NCBI RefSeq assembly: GCF_029522115.1
Contig: NZ_JAKWFK010000004.1
Span: 248,001-312,000 of the forward strand
DNA: 64,000 nt
Reading direction: 5' to 3'
Origin: Trinickia sp. Y13
GTDB lineage: Bacteria > Pseudomonadota > Gammaproteobacteria > Burkholderiales > Burkholderiaceae
Within the stretch, counting starts at the first letter, position 1, and each line of letters begins with the position of its first letter. A program made the translations under genes and the position numbers. A model generated the notes under the pieces. That model was not told where the DNA came from, ran no database searches, and was given only the letters and a program-made list of their open reading frames with translations. Shown here piece after piece: positions 33,815-43,513 of the stretch.

Positions 33815-36800
33815 TCAACAGGATCGAAGACTCTTGAGGACACCTTCTACTGCCGCAGTCCATGTCATGTGACGGAGCCCCTCTCGGAGTTTCAGCGAAC
33901 GTTGGAATGCCGTTGCTCGGTCAGTCATCACGCGAAGAATTCGATCGGACCACACGTCGGCATCGGCTTCGAGGTCACCAGTGCTTTCAACGATTACTTC
34001 GTCGGCGAGAGATTGCGCGATTAGCCCCGCATCTGACAACGTTCTGAGCAGTAGCGCAACGCCGCTTTCCTGACTCACCAAAACGGGAACGCCGGCTGAA
34101 ATTGCTTCAAACGCTACCAGCCCAAAACCTTCTGCACGCGATGGCATGAGCAGCAAAGAAGCGGCTCGCAGGTCCTCCCAAACCTCATCTCTGTTTGCAC
34201 TGAATCCATGAAATCGTAACCGGTGACCACTTCCGAAATGCTCCTCGATGCTTGCTTCATCCGCGTATCCGCGAAACGTGATGATAGGTGGCTGGGTGCG
34301 CGAACCCTTAACCTTTGCGCGCATCAACCGAACCGCCTCGGCCAGCCTGTCGATACCCTTGACGAGCAAGTCATCGCCGCGACCCATGAACAAGCAAGAC
34401 GCCTCCAGGAGAACTGCCGAGTCAGGCACATCGGCAAGTAGGTCCTCCGTCAGACCGGGATCCAACCTGCTGACTCGAACGGCATTGCGTACATGCGTCG
34501 TTATGTAATTGGTAAGCAAAGGACCAACTGCGACGACAAGTTTCGCCTTTCTGCTCAATTCGAGCTGCAGATTCCGCTTATCGTCTGCCCGCTCGAAGAT
34601 GCGCGGATCGCCGCCCCCAAGCTTCGCACTTGCTATTTCGTCCGGATGTGTATGGACGACATGAACGTAGCCCGCCTCAATTCTCTGCGCCCAAACGCAA
34701 GCCGCGGGCCCGGTGATATGGTCATGGCCAATTACAAAGTCGATGTTTAGGCCGTTGGGCAAGTCGGGACCTAACGCCAATTGCTCGGCGACAGACATGA
34801 AATCCGGCCCCGTTCCTGGCAACAGGCGTACTCCTACGGCCTCAGCTTCACGGTCTTCTTCAGCCTTTGGGCGCGGCACGAAGCAAAAAACAGCCTGCCC
34901 GGCCAATGCTAGCCCCTTGGCAAGTTCCCGGTTGATTGTGGAGAGACCACCGTGGCCAGAGCTCCATTCTGTCGCAAAAAGCAGGAACGTGAATCGAACG
35001 TTTTCCTCTTGACTATCCTCCCGATCTATTCGCTCAAAAAAGATATCTTCAGTCGCGCCTTCGATGACAGTGGTCGCCTCGGCAATGGGCACCGCCGGCA
35101 ATTCAGTGACAATGCTGGATGCGACAAGCACCACTATCCGAATCACGTCGACAGGCGCCATCCAATCAGTGCTCCGATCACGCGCGATCTTGAGGCCTTC
35201 GTCCACATAGTATTGCAGCCACGGCTGGTCTCGGTATCTGTCTCGCAGGGTGAGCAACGCGGTAATGGATGAATCAGTGCCGCGATCTGCCAACTCCTTC
35301 AGTAATCGCTGCCGCAACTGGTCTACGCTATGCAGAGGCGTAACAGTGTATGCGCCATGCTGTTCTGGCGGAGCAGGGATGTTCTCCTTCGCAAACGAAT
35401 AGACTTCGACAGATTCGGCATCGCTAAGACTCTTCAAAAATGCATGAACCGAAGAAGTCCAGTAACCAATCACCGTTTGGAAGATGTCGGCGGCCAGCTT
35501 CCGATGCTCGCGGAGTAACGGCAGCATCCACGACTTAGCCGTAGCTGCCTGTCCGTCGAACATCGCATCGGCAATGCCGAGCGTCCATTCATCGGCTTCC
35601 CCCGTTTCTGTCGCCGCCTCAAGCGCTTCATCAAAAACGCGGCGAAGCGGTTCATATCCACGTTTCGCGAATAGCCTTAGCGCAGCGCTATATCGGAGCG
35701 TACCCTCGCTAGGGTGTGAAGACCACTGCGACCACATCTTATCGAGCAGTACCTCGCCTGCCCAGGGGCCCACCAAACTGGCTAGGTCGTCGACAAATTG
35801 TCCTCCTAACGCGGCAACTGCGTGGTCAATCGCTTCGACAAAATGCCCCGGCTGCCTATCAAATGCGGTCTTCAGCAGAGCCGTTCGCGCAACCACTTCC
35901 TCTTGGGTGTCGTTGGCACGAAATGCGATGGCCGGAAGAATCCACGAAACAACGCCATCGTCGATCAATCGTTCGACAGTTTCGGGTTCGTACTTGAACA
36001 GTAGCCGTACCGCGCGATACGCCGCCACCGCGGGACGATGATGCTGGTTCGGCTTAAGCCAGTTGTTGGCTAGCCGCAAGTGCTTGACGTACTGCGTAGC
36101 CATTCGCAGAGCTGCAGTGCGTTGCGATTCGTTCATCGCGTGCCATAGTACGCCTTCGTCGAGCGGTGACTTTAGCTCATTTGGCGTGCCGCTTTCGTCG
36201 ACCAATAGGGCGATGTTGGCGAGCCACCAGGCGTTCTGATCTCCCGCATCAAAAGACTTGCATAGCGAATCGAACTGCTCCACCACAGTTCCGACCTTGG
36301 GTGCGTTCTTCTCTTGCCTGCGCCTTTCGTGCTCGAGTGACTGACGCATCAGTCGCGCCGTTTCAGAATCAAGCGAAATCGTGAACGCATTTGCGAGAGC
36401 CTCTGCAAGCTCGGGGATATTCTCACTTGCATCCCAGACATGCTCGACGTCGCGGATATCGTTGCACCCTCGCAACAACCAGATCACGGCCTGAAGCAAC
36501 ATGTCGCCAATCTGCGCTCGGACGGCGTCATCCCGCAGGTCGGAAATCAACCACTCAAGATCTTCGAGGGCAAGAATTCGGAGAGGCAGAAATCGCGAAG
36601 CCGATCCTGTCGCCCCCGTCATCTCCCGCACGATTGCATGGAAGAGCGAACGACGGCGCTCCTTCGATCCCTCACGAATCTCGACATCGAGATCGGCTGT
36701 ATCGAGGTTACCTAGCGCCGGCGACCGGTCCTCGGCGTGACTGAACAATAATTTGGCGAACGCATTGAGAACCACCGGGTCATCGCAAGCGTGCCACGCA

Positions 36801-38584
36801 CGAACGAGCGCCCGTTGAGCAGGCCCGCCGAGGGTTCCCTGAAAATAATCTGCGGGGGACCTCGAAAGCCACGAAATCGCAGCGAGCGCACCATCCCTGT
36901 CCAGTTCGGGGAAATTGAGCCGATAGAGAAAATATCTTAAGGCTCCGGTACGTTCCGGATCCCTCGGCAACGCAAGTCTTCCGAACAGTTCTCCTGCCGT
37001 CAGTACGCGAGGCCACGTCACGCTTAATGCGGCACCGCGTACCTCGTCGTCGACATCGCTTCGTCCCGCATTCAGCGTCAGCGGTAAGAGCATTCTCCGA
37101 TCGTCGTCTGAACCGAGTTCGTCGACTGCATGTACCGCTAGCGCGCGTGCCTCGACGGATTCGCCTTGATTCAAGGCAATATTGGCAAACGTGCTCACTA
37201 GCTCACGGACTCGGCATGCGCGGCCAATCTCAATCGCCAGTAGAGAACTGTCTTTAGTGGCTGCTCCTCCCAGCAGATGGTCTCGTAGTTGGTCGGCGAG
37301 GTCAGGATGAAAGAGGCGAGCGAACTTTGGACCCATGTCTACGAAGCCGTACCACGCTCGTGCGGACGCGCTGGCCAACAGCGAGGCGACGATCGCCTTT
37401 CGTGCTCCATGATCGATAATCGAGACGTCGCTGCTCAAAAAGACGTCGGCATCGGCTTCAATTAGAACGTCTAGGAAATCGTGTCGCGAGGCCGCAAGCC
37501 AAGCGGCAATATCTTTCAATTGCGTCCTCAATGCAGGTTTTCCGAGAATTCGCGTCTGCAAAATCTTCAGAGCTTCATCTGGCGGCATCCCGGAAGCGTC
37601 AATCTGAAGAGCTGTGAGATATTCAGCGATCGAATGATGGAACCATCGGAGTTCATTGGGACTTGTCTGCTCCAGAAGGCCACTGCGAACCAGTGCGGAA
37701 ATCAGCCATGCAGGAGCGGTCTCAGTTCCTGTATTGAGGTCTTGCATCAGCAGCGAAGTCGGCCGATGCCCCGCTGGATCGTCGCCGGTCCACAAAGTCA
37801 GCCGGTTCGAAAGCGTCATGACCGCCGCTAGTTTTGCCGCGCTGAGTATCGTGGCTTCCGGTTCTACGCCGGCGCTCCGCAGGAGAGCCGAGATCGCCGT
37901 GCGGTAAAGCTCTCGATGACTATCCGGTAGACGACCGTGCGCACGGTAGAGCTCGATCAGCAGCGTCAACGTTAAGGGTCTCCGTGCTAACGGCTCCAGA
38001 ACGGTGTCGCGCTTGATTGACTCAACGAACTTGTGAGCATCAGACACCGCCGCACCGACATAACGGTCGATCTCCTCGTCGTTTAAGTCCTGCAGCACGA
38101 CAACGCATGTTCCGCCCGGTGTAAAGATCGGGCTTATAACTTCGGAGATGCGTTGAGCCAGTTCTAGATTTCGCGTACTAACCTTTATTGAGAGCCAATC
38201 GAGCGGTGTATCTATCTCCGCGATTCGCCGGATGCACAGAGAGATTCTGCGGACGAGCGTTTGTGGCTGGTCCCCGCTCTCGTCGAAGCCATCGAAGTAC
38301 AGATTCCACCGATTCTCCATTGACAAACTGCGTCGCTCGTTCGGCATAGGCAGTACAGCTTCGATCAAGTCTTGGTCCGTCGGGAACTGATCCAGTCGCA
38401 CAAATCGCCCCAGCCCACCATCATTAAGTACGGAGGCGAACTCCCTCCGCATTAGGGTCGATTTTCCTAATCCTGCGGCGCCAACCAATATCACACAAGA
38501 TATATGCCGGAGCTGGCGAATCGTCGTTACTTGCTCACTGCCGTCGAAACGAAGTCGTCGCTCAACAAGAAGATGGTGTTCCAT
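33815..38584 (-). CDS. NACHT NTPase - helical repeat - GT-B glycosyltransferase fusion, putative conflict/defence protein
   Basis: 1589 residues. The N-terminus starts directly with a NACHT-type STAND NTPase: Walker A VGAAGLGKST (35-43), Walker B NLYFDGFDES (94-103, with the DGxDE form of NACHT), a sensor-like VSTRN (135-139) and LARRPLTLTLL (199-209). Residues about 330-1190 are long alpha-helical, HEAT-like repeats. From about 1196 to the end is a complete GT-B glycosyltransferase of the GT4 type. It starts FATEWSSGHGGLSTINRELA and has HVVHTHPDEI, LFMGRGDDLLVKGID, LRFHGFSANRDEVWEDLRAA and the EX7E motif in SRAEGFGLVAFEAISAG (E1485, E1493). In known bacterial NACHT/STAND immune proteins the effector is usually N-terminal and repeats at the C-terminus sense the trigger; here the enzyme is C-terminal. 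No Shine-Dalgarno sequence precedes the ATG. Neighbours are insertion sequences and an unknown zinc-knuckle gene. Domain calls are firm; the defence role is inference. Confidence 0.85.
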   Translation of the reverse strand: MEHHLLVERRLRFDGSEQVTTIRQLRHISCVILVGAAGLGKSTLMRREFASVLNDGGLGRFVRLDQFPTDQDLIEAVLPMPNERRSLSMENRWNLYFDGFDESGDQPQTLVRRISLCIRRIAEIDTPLDWLSIKVSTRNLELAQRISEVISPIFTPGGTCVVVLQDLNDEEIDRYVGAAVSDAHKFVESIKRDTVLEPLARRPLTLTLLIELYRAHGRLPDSHRELYRTAISALLRSAGVEPEATILSAAKLAAVMTLSNRLTLWTGDDPAGHRPTSLLMQDLNTGTETAPAWLISALVRSGLLEQTSPNELRWFHHSIAEYLTALQIDASGMPPDEALKILQTRILGKPALRTQLKDIAAWLAASRHDFLDVLIEADADVFLSSDVSIIDHGARKAIVASLLASASARAWYGFVDMGPKFARLFHPDLADQLRDHLLGGAATKDSSLLAIEIGRACRVRELVSTFANIALNQGESVEARALAVHAVDELGSDDDRRMLLPLTLNAGRSDVDDEVRGAALSVTWPRVLTAGELFGRLALPRDPERTGALRYFLYRLNFPELDRDGALAAISWLSRSPADYFQGTLGGPAQRALVRAWHACDDPVVLNAFAKLLFSHAEDRSPALGNLDTADLDVEIREGSKERRRSLFHAIVREMTGATGSASRFLPLRILALEDLEWLISDLRDDAVRAQIGDMLLQAVIWLLRGCNDIRDVEHVWDASENIPELAEALANAFTISLDSETARLMRQSLEHERRRQEKNAPKVGTVVEQFDSLCKSFDAGDQNAWWLANIALLVDESGTPNELKSPLDEGVLWHAMNESQRTAALRMATQYVKHLRLANNWLKPNQHHRPAVAAYRAVRLLFKYEPETVERLIDDGVVSWILPAIAFRANDTQEEVVARTALLKTAFDRQPGHFVEAIDHAVAALGGQFVDDLASLVGPWAGEVLLDKMWSQWSSHPSEGTLRYSAALRLFAKRGYEPLRRVFDEALEAATETGEADEWTLGIADAMFDGQAATAKSWMLPLLREHRKLAADIFQTVIGYWTSSVHAFLKSLSDAESVEVYSFAKENIPAPPEQHGAYTVTPLHSVDQLRQRLLKELADRGTDSSITALLTLRDRYRDQPWLQYYVDEGLKIARDRSTDWMAPVDVIRIVVLVASSIVTELPAVPIAEATTVIEGATEDIFFERIDREDSQEENVRFTFLLFATEWSSGHGGLSTINRELAKGLALAGQAVFCFVPRPKAEEDREAEAVGVRLLPGTGPDFMSVAEQLALGPDLPNGLNIDFVIGHDHITGPAACVWAQRIEAGYVHVVHTHPDEIASAKLGGGDPRIFERADDKRNLQLELSRKAKLVVAVGPLLTNYITTHVRNAVRVSRLDPGLTEDLLADVPDSAVLLEASCLFMGRGDDLLVKGIDRLAEAVRLMRAKVKGSRTQPPIITFRGYADEASIEEHFGSGHRLRFHGFSANRDEVWEDLRAASLLLMPSRAEGFGLVAFEAISAGVPVLVSQESGVALLLRTLSDAGLIAQSLADEVIVESTGDLEADADVWSDRILRVMTDRATAFQRSLKLREGLRHMTWTAAVEGVLKSLRSC

Positions 38585-39153
38585 TGAATGGATTAAGTGA
38601 GTGGATCGGTTGCCGCAGAACGTATCCGCACGCGGTATAAGCCTTTGTTACCTCGGAGATGCGTTGTCGTATCGCGCCGGCCGACGGCGGTCAAGTCACC
38701 AATGAGGTATCCGCGGAAATCATGGTCGGGGAGCCCGGGCGCTGCGCTGCATCGCATTTCGAACGGCGGGACAGGCTGGACCGCCCTCACCGCAGGGTTG
38801 TCATTGCCTCCACGTCTTTCGCCCCGGGAGACGACGCAGCGTCGGCCATAGTATGGCATGGGCGATGCTTCCTCATCGACTTGCAAATCCGGAAAGGATA
38901 GTTGGTCAGAGACGCCGGAAGCTACGCTCTTTCGCTTTGGCCGAATGACGGTTGTACCGCAGCAAGCTGACGCTACGAAATCACGAACCTGAACGTCAAC
39001 AACGGGTCGCCTGCAGCCCCTCTCGGGCTGCAGGCTCTGAACGGCCATGGCGCAAACACGGGTCACCGTCGAGGGGCGTAGGTGCGGGCTGCTGTCCCCA
39101 ACTGCGCTCCGCTCTCGCAGGACTGCCGGCAATCCGCAACCTGGTTCGTGGTG
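38585..39153. other. Gap upstream of the NACHT-glycosyltransferase gene, with a perfect hairpin
   Basis: 569 bases. A 9-bp perfect stem, CTGCAGCCC (39011-39019) and GGGCTGCAG (39025-39033) with a 5-base loop, lies 120 bases beyond the end of the zinc-knuckle gene and may terminate it, though no T-run follows. The rest should hold the promoter of the NACHT-glycosyltransferase gene. An open minus-strand frame of 179 codons (38593-39132) is not convincing as a protein. Confidence 0.4.
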
Positions 39154-40578
39154 CTACTGGCTCGGGACGACGGCCCCGCGCCGCGCTCCTTGGTAGTAGC
39201 CCTTACGCTCCTGGAGCAATTGGATGGTCGGAAGACGGATCGGTCCCTTCGCCCATCCGATCCTCCGTGCAATCTTGCTGATCGGATCCTGCTCGGCCAC
39301 CGGGTAGACGACGTTGGGGCGCACGATCAACCTTTCCTGCACACCCTTCCAATGAGGGAAGTACGGCGCATCGTTCCGCCAGTACGCCGGTGTTGGCCAC
39401 TCCAGCTGCCGTTCGGCGCGTTCAATTGGGTTCGGCATCGCCGGTTCGCTTACATAACGCGTCTCCTCAACCGTCGTGAGAACGTGGGTTTCATTGCACC
39501 CCCACGAACTTGGCCCGGTCAGGCGACTGACCAGTCCCTTTGAGGTCCACTCCCGCCACTGTTCCATCTTTTCCATGTAGTTCTTGTAATGCTCCGACAC
39601 GGTCCTTGGCCGAACGGGCGCCTGCACCCATTTGATGGCGCCGTCCTTGGAGAGTGTCGACAGCTTGACCCATTTCTTTCCGAAGAAGCCATCGACCTCC
39701 GTCCAGGCGTCGCCCATTCGCGCGGCGTAACGGATGTGAAGACCGTGCTCCCCTTCCGTTCGCCAGTGTCTGGGTCCCAGCTCGATTTCGCGGCGCGTTC
39801 CTGCGATGTGACCAGCGTGGAATTGTCCGGTGCTGCCGCAGATCTCACACGTTCGCGACGTGGTGAAGCGGTGCGCGATGGCCGGGTGATAGTTGGCATC
39901 GAGCCGGAGCCTCTCCACGTGCAGCCGCACGTTATTGTAGGCCAGCCAAGCATCGACCGCCTCACGGCGGGCCTTCAAGAGCCGGTCTGCCTCCTCAGTC
40001 ACCCCGCGCTCGCGGGCGCTACCCGGGGCATCCGGCAGGGGCGGTCGGGCAAACACATCCTCGTCCTCAAGGGGAGGGAGGCCCTTTTGACCGCAACGCC
40101 AGCACTGGGCCTCCTCGATGTCGCGGTCGATCTCGTCATGCGCCATGGAAAAGCGGTCCTGAACGGTCCGCCAGTGTGCCTTGTGGGTTGACACGGCCTC
40201 CTGGAGGCTAGCAATGCCAGACTGGACGTTTGGCACGACGGCGCGTACAGCAAGCCTGGCGCGTGCGATGTCTTGGACTCTGGTAGCCGCCGCGAGGAGC
40301 CTCGCCCGCGCAGCCGCCTTTCGGTGAGTACGCTCGGCCTCCTGCCGCGCAAGCTCCCTTCCCGCCGCGCGCTGCGCCTCGTCGGCAATATGTTGGGCCA
40401 CCGCCTCTACCCGCTCGTCGTCGACGACGTCCCAACCAGCGCCCATGTCCGCTTGTGCTTGTGCAGCCCGCGCGGCCGCGTCTTGCACCGATCGCGAGGC
40501 AACGCGGTACTCGGTCACGCCCTTGGCCTTCAGGGACGCTTCTGTGTCGCCCTTACTGAAACGACTGAAAAACCCCAC
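39154..40578 (-). CDS. Unknown protein with coiled coil and two zinc-knuckle motifs
   Basis: 474 residues, not recognised. The start is GTG at 40578 with GGAGGTGG immediately upstream, a strong ribosome site. Residues about 20-190 are Ala/Arg/Glu-rich and probably a long coiled coil. Two CxxC pairs, CWRCGQKG (about 159) and TCEICGSTGQFHAGH (about 244), may together bind zinc. The C-terminal 200 residues are rich in Trp and Arg (EQWREWTSKGLVSRL, TPAYWRNDAPYFPHW). It lies between the NACHT-glycosyltransferase gene and an IS3-type element and is transcribed in the same direction as the former, 569 bases upstream. A partnership is possible but unproven. Confidence 0.6.
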   Translation of the reverse strand: MGFFSRFSKGDTEASLKAKGVTEYRVASRSVQDAAARAAQAQADMGAGWDVVDDERVEAVAQHIADEAQRAAGRELARQEAERTHRKAAARARLLAAATRVQDIARARLAVRAVVPNVQSGIASLQEAVSTHKAHWRTVQDRFSMAHDEIDRDIEEAQCWRCGQKGLPPLEDEDVFARPPLPDAPGSARERGVTEEADRLLKARREAVDAWLAYNNVRLHVERLRLDANYHPAIAHRFTTSRTCEICGSTGQFHAGHIAGTRREIELGPRHWRTEGEHGLHIRYAARMGDAWTEVDGFFGKKWVKLSTLSKDGAIKWVQAPVRPRTVSEHYKNYMEKMEQWREWTSKGLVSRLTGPSSWGCNETHVLTTVEETRYVSEPAMPNPIERAERQLEWPTPAYWRNDAPYFPHWKGVQERLIVRPNVVYPVAEQDPISKIARRIGWAKGPIRLPTIQLLQERKGYYQGARRGAVVPSQ

Positions 40579-40680
40579 CGTCCACCTCCAGACTCAGAAT
40601 GGGCGCCCGAAAGTCGCGCCTTAGGGCATGAGCACAGCAAAGAACAGGAAATTCAACTCTCACTCTCGGTGTTTGTCAAC

Positions 40681-41886
40681 GTTGTCTCGTCGCTTCACGC
40701 GCGCTGCTTTAATTCGGCTCGGGGCACACGCTCCGGATTGAGCCAGACTTCGTTCTTCAATTCCCAATCGCGAGTCGAACGCGACCAACGCTGCGGGTTG
40801 CAGGCCTTGGCCTGCGCGTAGACTGCGTCGCGTTGTGCCAACACGGCGGTGGCAACGCCACTATGACGCTGCGTCGGCGTGACGAACTTCAGGCCGCTGT
40901 GCTTGTGCTCATGGTTGTACCAGTGCACGAACTGCTGCGTCCACGCACGTGCCGTCTCCAGGCTCGCGAACGCTTTGCGCGGGTAGTCGGGCCGGTGCTT
41001 ACACGTACGGAATAGCGCCTCGGCGTACGGGGTTGTCGTTGCTCACGCGCGGACGGCTGAACGAAGCCACCACGCCCAGGTTTTCCAGCGTGGCGAGCAT
41101 CGTCGCGCCCTTCATCGCGCTGCCGTTGTCCGAGTGCAGCACCAGAGGACGTCCCGCCAAGCCCTCGGCCAAGCTCGTACGCCGCATGAGCAACGCGGCA
41201 AATTCGGCCGATTCGACCTCCTACACTTCGTGACCGACGATCTTGCGGCTGAACACGTCGAGCACCATGTACCAGTAGTAAAACTTGCCCTTGATCGCCG
41301 CCGGCAACCACGTAATGTCCCAAGACCACAGTTGATTCGGTGCCGTTGCACAATGGCTGGTGACGACATGCCGAGAAGGTTGGTGCGCACGCCGCCGCTT
41401 CGGCCAGTGCCTTCTCCTTGCGATGCAACTCCTTCTCGAGTTGCTTGATGCGCTGCTTGCCTTCTTTGGACTGCTGACGTTGCTCGCGCGCCTGCTCGGC
41501 AGCATTGGCGTTGGCGGCGACACACGAAGCCCGCCATGCAGCGATTTGCTCTGGATAAAGGCCCTTTCGCCGGCGATACTCGGCCAGCTCCGCAGCATTG
41601 AGCGGGGCAGTTTCTAATACAACCGCAAACTTGTCTTCCGAGGACCATCCTTCGGCATTCTTCCCGTCGCCCGGCATGGCCAATCCCTTTCCTTTCGCCT
41701 CGCGGCGCCACACGTACAACGTTTGTTCCGTGATTCCCGTCTCTTGCGCTAGCGACGATACCGGCACGTTTTTCGGCGGCATCATACGACGCACCATGGC
41801 TTCTTTTCGTTCTGCTGAGTAGGCTGTCATTCATGCCGATTCTACCGCCCCCGGACCTCGTCTAAGATTCAAGCGACACGACAACT
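40681..41886 (-). mobile_element. Degenerate IS3-family insertion sequence
   Basis: About 1.2 kb bounded by imperfect terminal inverted repeats GTTGTCTCGTCGCTT (40681-40695) and, on the other strand, GTTGTCGTGTCGCTT (41886-41872), 13 of 15 identical. It encloses IS3-type transposase remains with DDE motifs spread over several frames. No clear target-site duplication is visible. The element is inactive and old; it lies 102 bases from the IS1182-type element. Confidence 0.75.
40695..41830 (-). pseudogene. IS3-family transposase (orfA-orfB) pseudogene
   Basis: OrfA starts at 41830 with a helix-turn-helix (VSSLAQETGITEQTLYVWRR) and a coiled coil (KQRIKQLEKELHRKEKALAE). OrfB has lost most of its N-terminal region at the junction near 41390. 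The first catalytic aspartate is in LWSWDITWLPAA, an in-frame TAG at 41223-41221 follows GHEV, the second aspartate is in LVLHSDNGSAMKG, and the glutamate (PYAEALFRTC) is reached only after a one-base insertion in the G-run at 41029-41032. The C-terminal HWYNHEHKHSGLKFVTPTQR is intact. Deletion, nonsense and frameshift together show that it is dead. Confidence 0.88.
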
Positions 41887-42050
41887 AGTCTGACGCCGGC
41901 GATCATCAGATAATCAGCCGAAGCTACAAGAATCGGGGGCCAACTTCCGAAGCTTCCGGCGAGTCAACGCAACTGTCCGCTCTGGGTCGAGGGTGTGTGA
42001 AAACGCACTCATCGCCTAAACTGAATCAACGCATTGAGTCCGGGTGAGTC

Positions 42051-43496
42051 ATGAAGCGATTCGTTGAAGGCGATGACCGCAAGCAGGTTTCACTTCTGCC
42101 CGAATGCATCGACGACTACATCGGACAGGACGATCCGGTCAGGGTCATAGATGTCTTTGTCGACGAGTTGGAGCTTGAGGATCTCGGTTTCAACGGGGCC
42201 ATTCCAGCTCTCACGGGGCGCCCATCTTACAACCCGGGGGTGATGCTCAAGATTTATATCTACGGGTATCTGAACCGTGTTCCGTCCAGCCGGCGCCTTG
42301 AGCGTGAATGCCAGCGCAATGTCGAGCTGATGTGGCTGACGGGGCGCCTAGCGCCGGACTTCAAGACGATCGCCGACTTTCGCCGCGACAACGGCGCAGC
42401 CATTCGAAACGTATGCCGGCGTTTCGTCGAACTGTGTCGCGGACTGAAACTATTGTCCAGCGACATCGTGGCAATCGATGGCAGCAAATTCAAGGCTGTG
42501 AACAGCCGCGACAAGAACTACACGACTGGCAAGATCGATAAGCGTCGGCAGCAGATCGAGGAAAGTATCCAGCGGTACCTCGACGCAATCGAAACGGCGG
42601 ATCGGACCAACCCAACCGGTTCCGATGTGAAAGCGGTGCGTCTGTACGACAAGATCGCGCGTTTGCGCCAGGAGATGCGCGAGCTTGCGCGGGTCAGGAA
42701 GCAACTGCAGAAACAGCCGGACAAACGGCTGTCGAAGACCGATTCTGACGCGCGGTCCATGGCAACAAGCGGCAGAGGCTCCGGCATTGTCGGCTACAAC
42801 GTTCAGGTCGCGGTGGACGCGAAGCACCACTTGATCGTTGAACACGAAGTGACCAACGTTGGGAACGATCACGGGCAACTCAGCAGGATGGCGGCGTCCG
42901 CGAAGCGCGCGATGGCCAAGCCGAAGCTGAAGGTGTTAGCTGATCGGGGCTACTTCAGTGGCCCGGAGATACGCGCATGCGAACTGAACAACATCAGCGC
43001 GTACGTTCCGAAGCCACTCACCTCCGCATCAAGGAAGAAGGGGCTCTTCACGAAAGCCGACTTTGTCTATGTTGCGCGAGACGACGTCTATCGATGCCCT
43101 GCCGGCGAGCGCGCCATTCATCGCTTCGACACCGTTGAGAATGACATGAATCCGCGGGTGTACTGGCCCAGCGCTTGTCCACGTTGCCCTATGAAGAAGC
43201 AATGTTCACCCAGCGACTATCGGCGTATCCGACGCTGGGAGCACGAAGACATACTTGAGGCCATGCAACGCCGGCTCGACCGAAAGCCTGATGCAATGAC
43301 TATCCGTCGAAGTACCGTCGAGCACGTCTTCGGTACGCTCAAGCACTGGATGGGTCCGGCTCACTTCCTGACTCGAACGCTTGGGCGAGTGAGCACGGAA
43401 ATGAGCCTTCTGGTGCTTGCGTACAACATCAAGCGGGTCATCAATATACTTGGCGTCTTGAGAGCGATGAAGAGCGTGAAGTTGGCGCGAAGCTAG
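42051..43496 (+). CDS. IS1182-family transposase
   Basis: 481 residues, uninterrupted. The N-terminal DUF772-like region contains GRPSYNPGVMLKIYIYGYLN and DFKTIADFRRDNG. The DDE core has the first aspartate in DIVAIDGSKFKAVNSRDKNY, the second in VLADRGYFSGPEI and the glutamate in RRSTVEHVFGTLKHWMG. A cysteine cluster (CPAGE, CPRCPMKKQC) is typical of the family insertion domain. The gene looks functional, so it could still move or promote rearrangement of this accessory region. Confidence 0.93.
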   Translation: MKRFVEGDDRKQVSLLPECIDDYIGQDDPVRVIDVFVDELELEDLGFNGAIPALTGRPSYNPGVMLKIYIYGYLNRVPSSRRLERECQRNVELMWLTGRLAPDFKTIADFRRDNGAAIRNVCRRFVELCRGLKLLSSDIVAIDGSKFKAVNSRDKNYTTGKIDKRRQQIEESIQRYLDAIETADRTNPTGSDVKAVRLYDKIARLRQEMRELARVRKQLQKQPDKRLSKTDSDARSMATSGRGSGIVGYNVQVAVDAKHHLIVEHEVTNVGNDHGQLSRMAASAKRAMAKPKLKVLADRGYFSGPEIRACELNNISAYVPKPLTSASRKKGLFTKADFVYVARDDVYRCPAGERAIHRFDTVENDMNPRVYWPSACPRCPMKKQCSPSDYRRIRRWEHEDILEAMQRRLDRKPDAMTIRRSTVEHVFGTLKHWMGPAHFLTRTLGRVSTEMSLLVLAYNIKRVINILGVLRAMKSVKLARS

Positions 43497-43513
43497 AGCC
43501 CGGAAGGGCTTTC
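43497..43513 (+). terminator. Short hairpin after the IS1182 transposase gene
   Basis: AGCCC, GGAA tetraloop and GGGCT followed by TTCT directly overlaps and follows the transposase stop. The stem is only 5-7 bp, so termination would be partial. Confidence 0.4.

Noticed and set aside
38593-39132. Minus-strand open frame of 179 codons directly upstream of the NACHT-glycosyltransferase gene
   Set aside because: Composition is Arg/Pro/Ser-rich without recognisable motifs and no ribosome site is seen; it looks like chance openness in GC-rich DNA. It ends 9 bases before the next start, so it was kept in mind as a possible coupling frame but not called.
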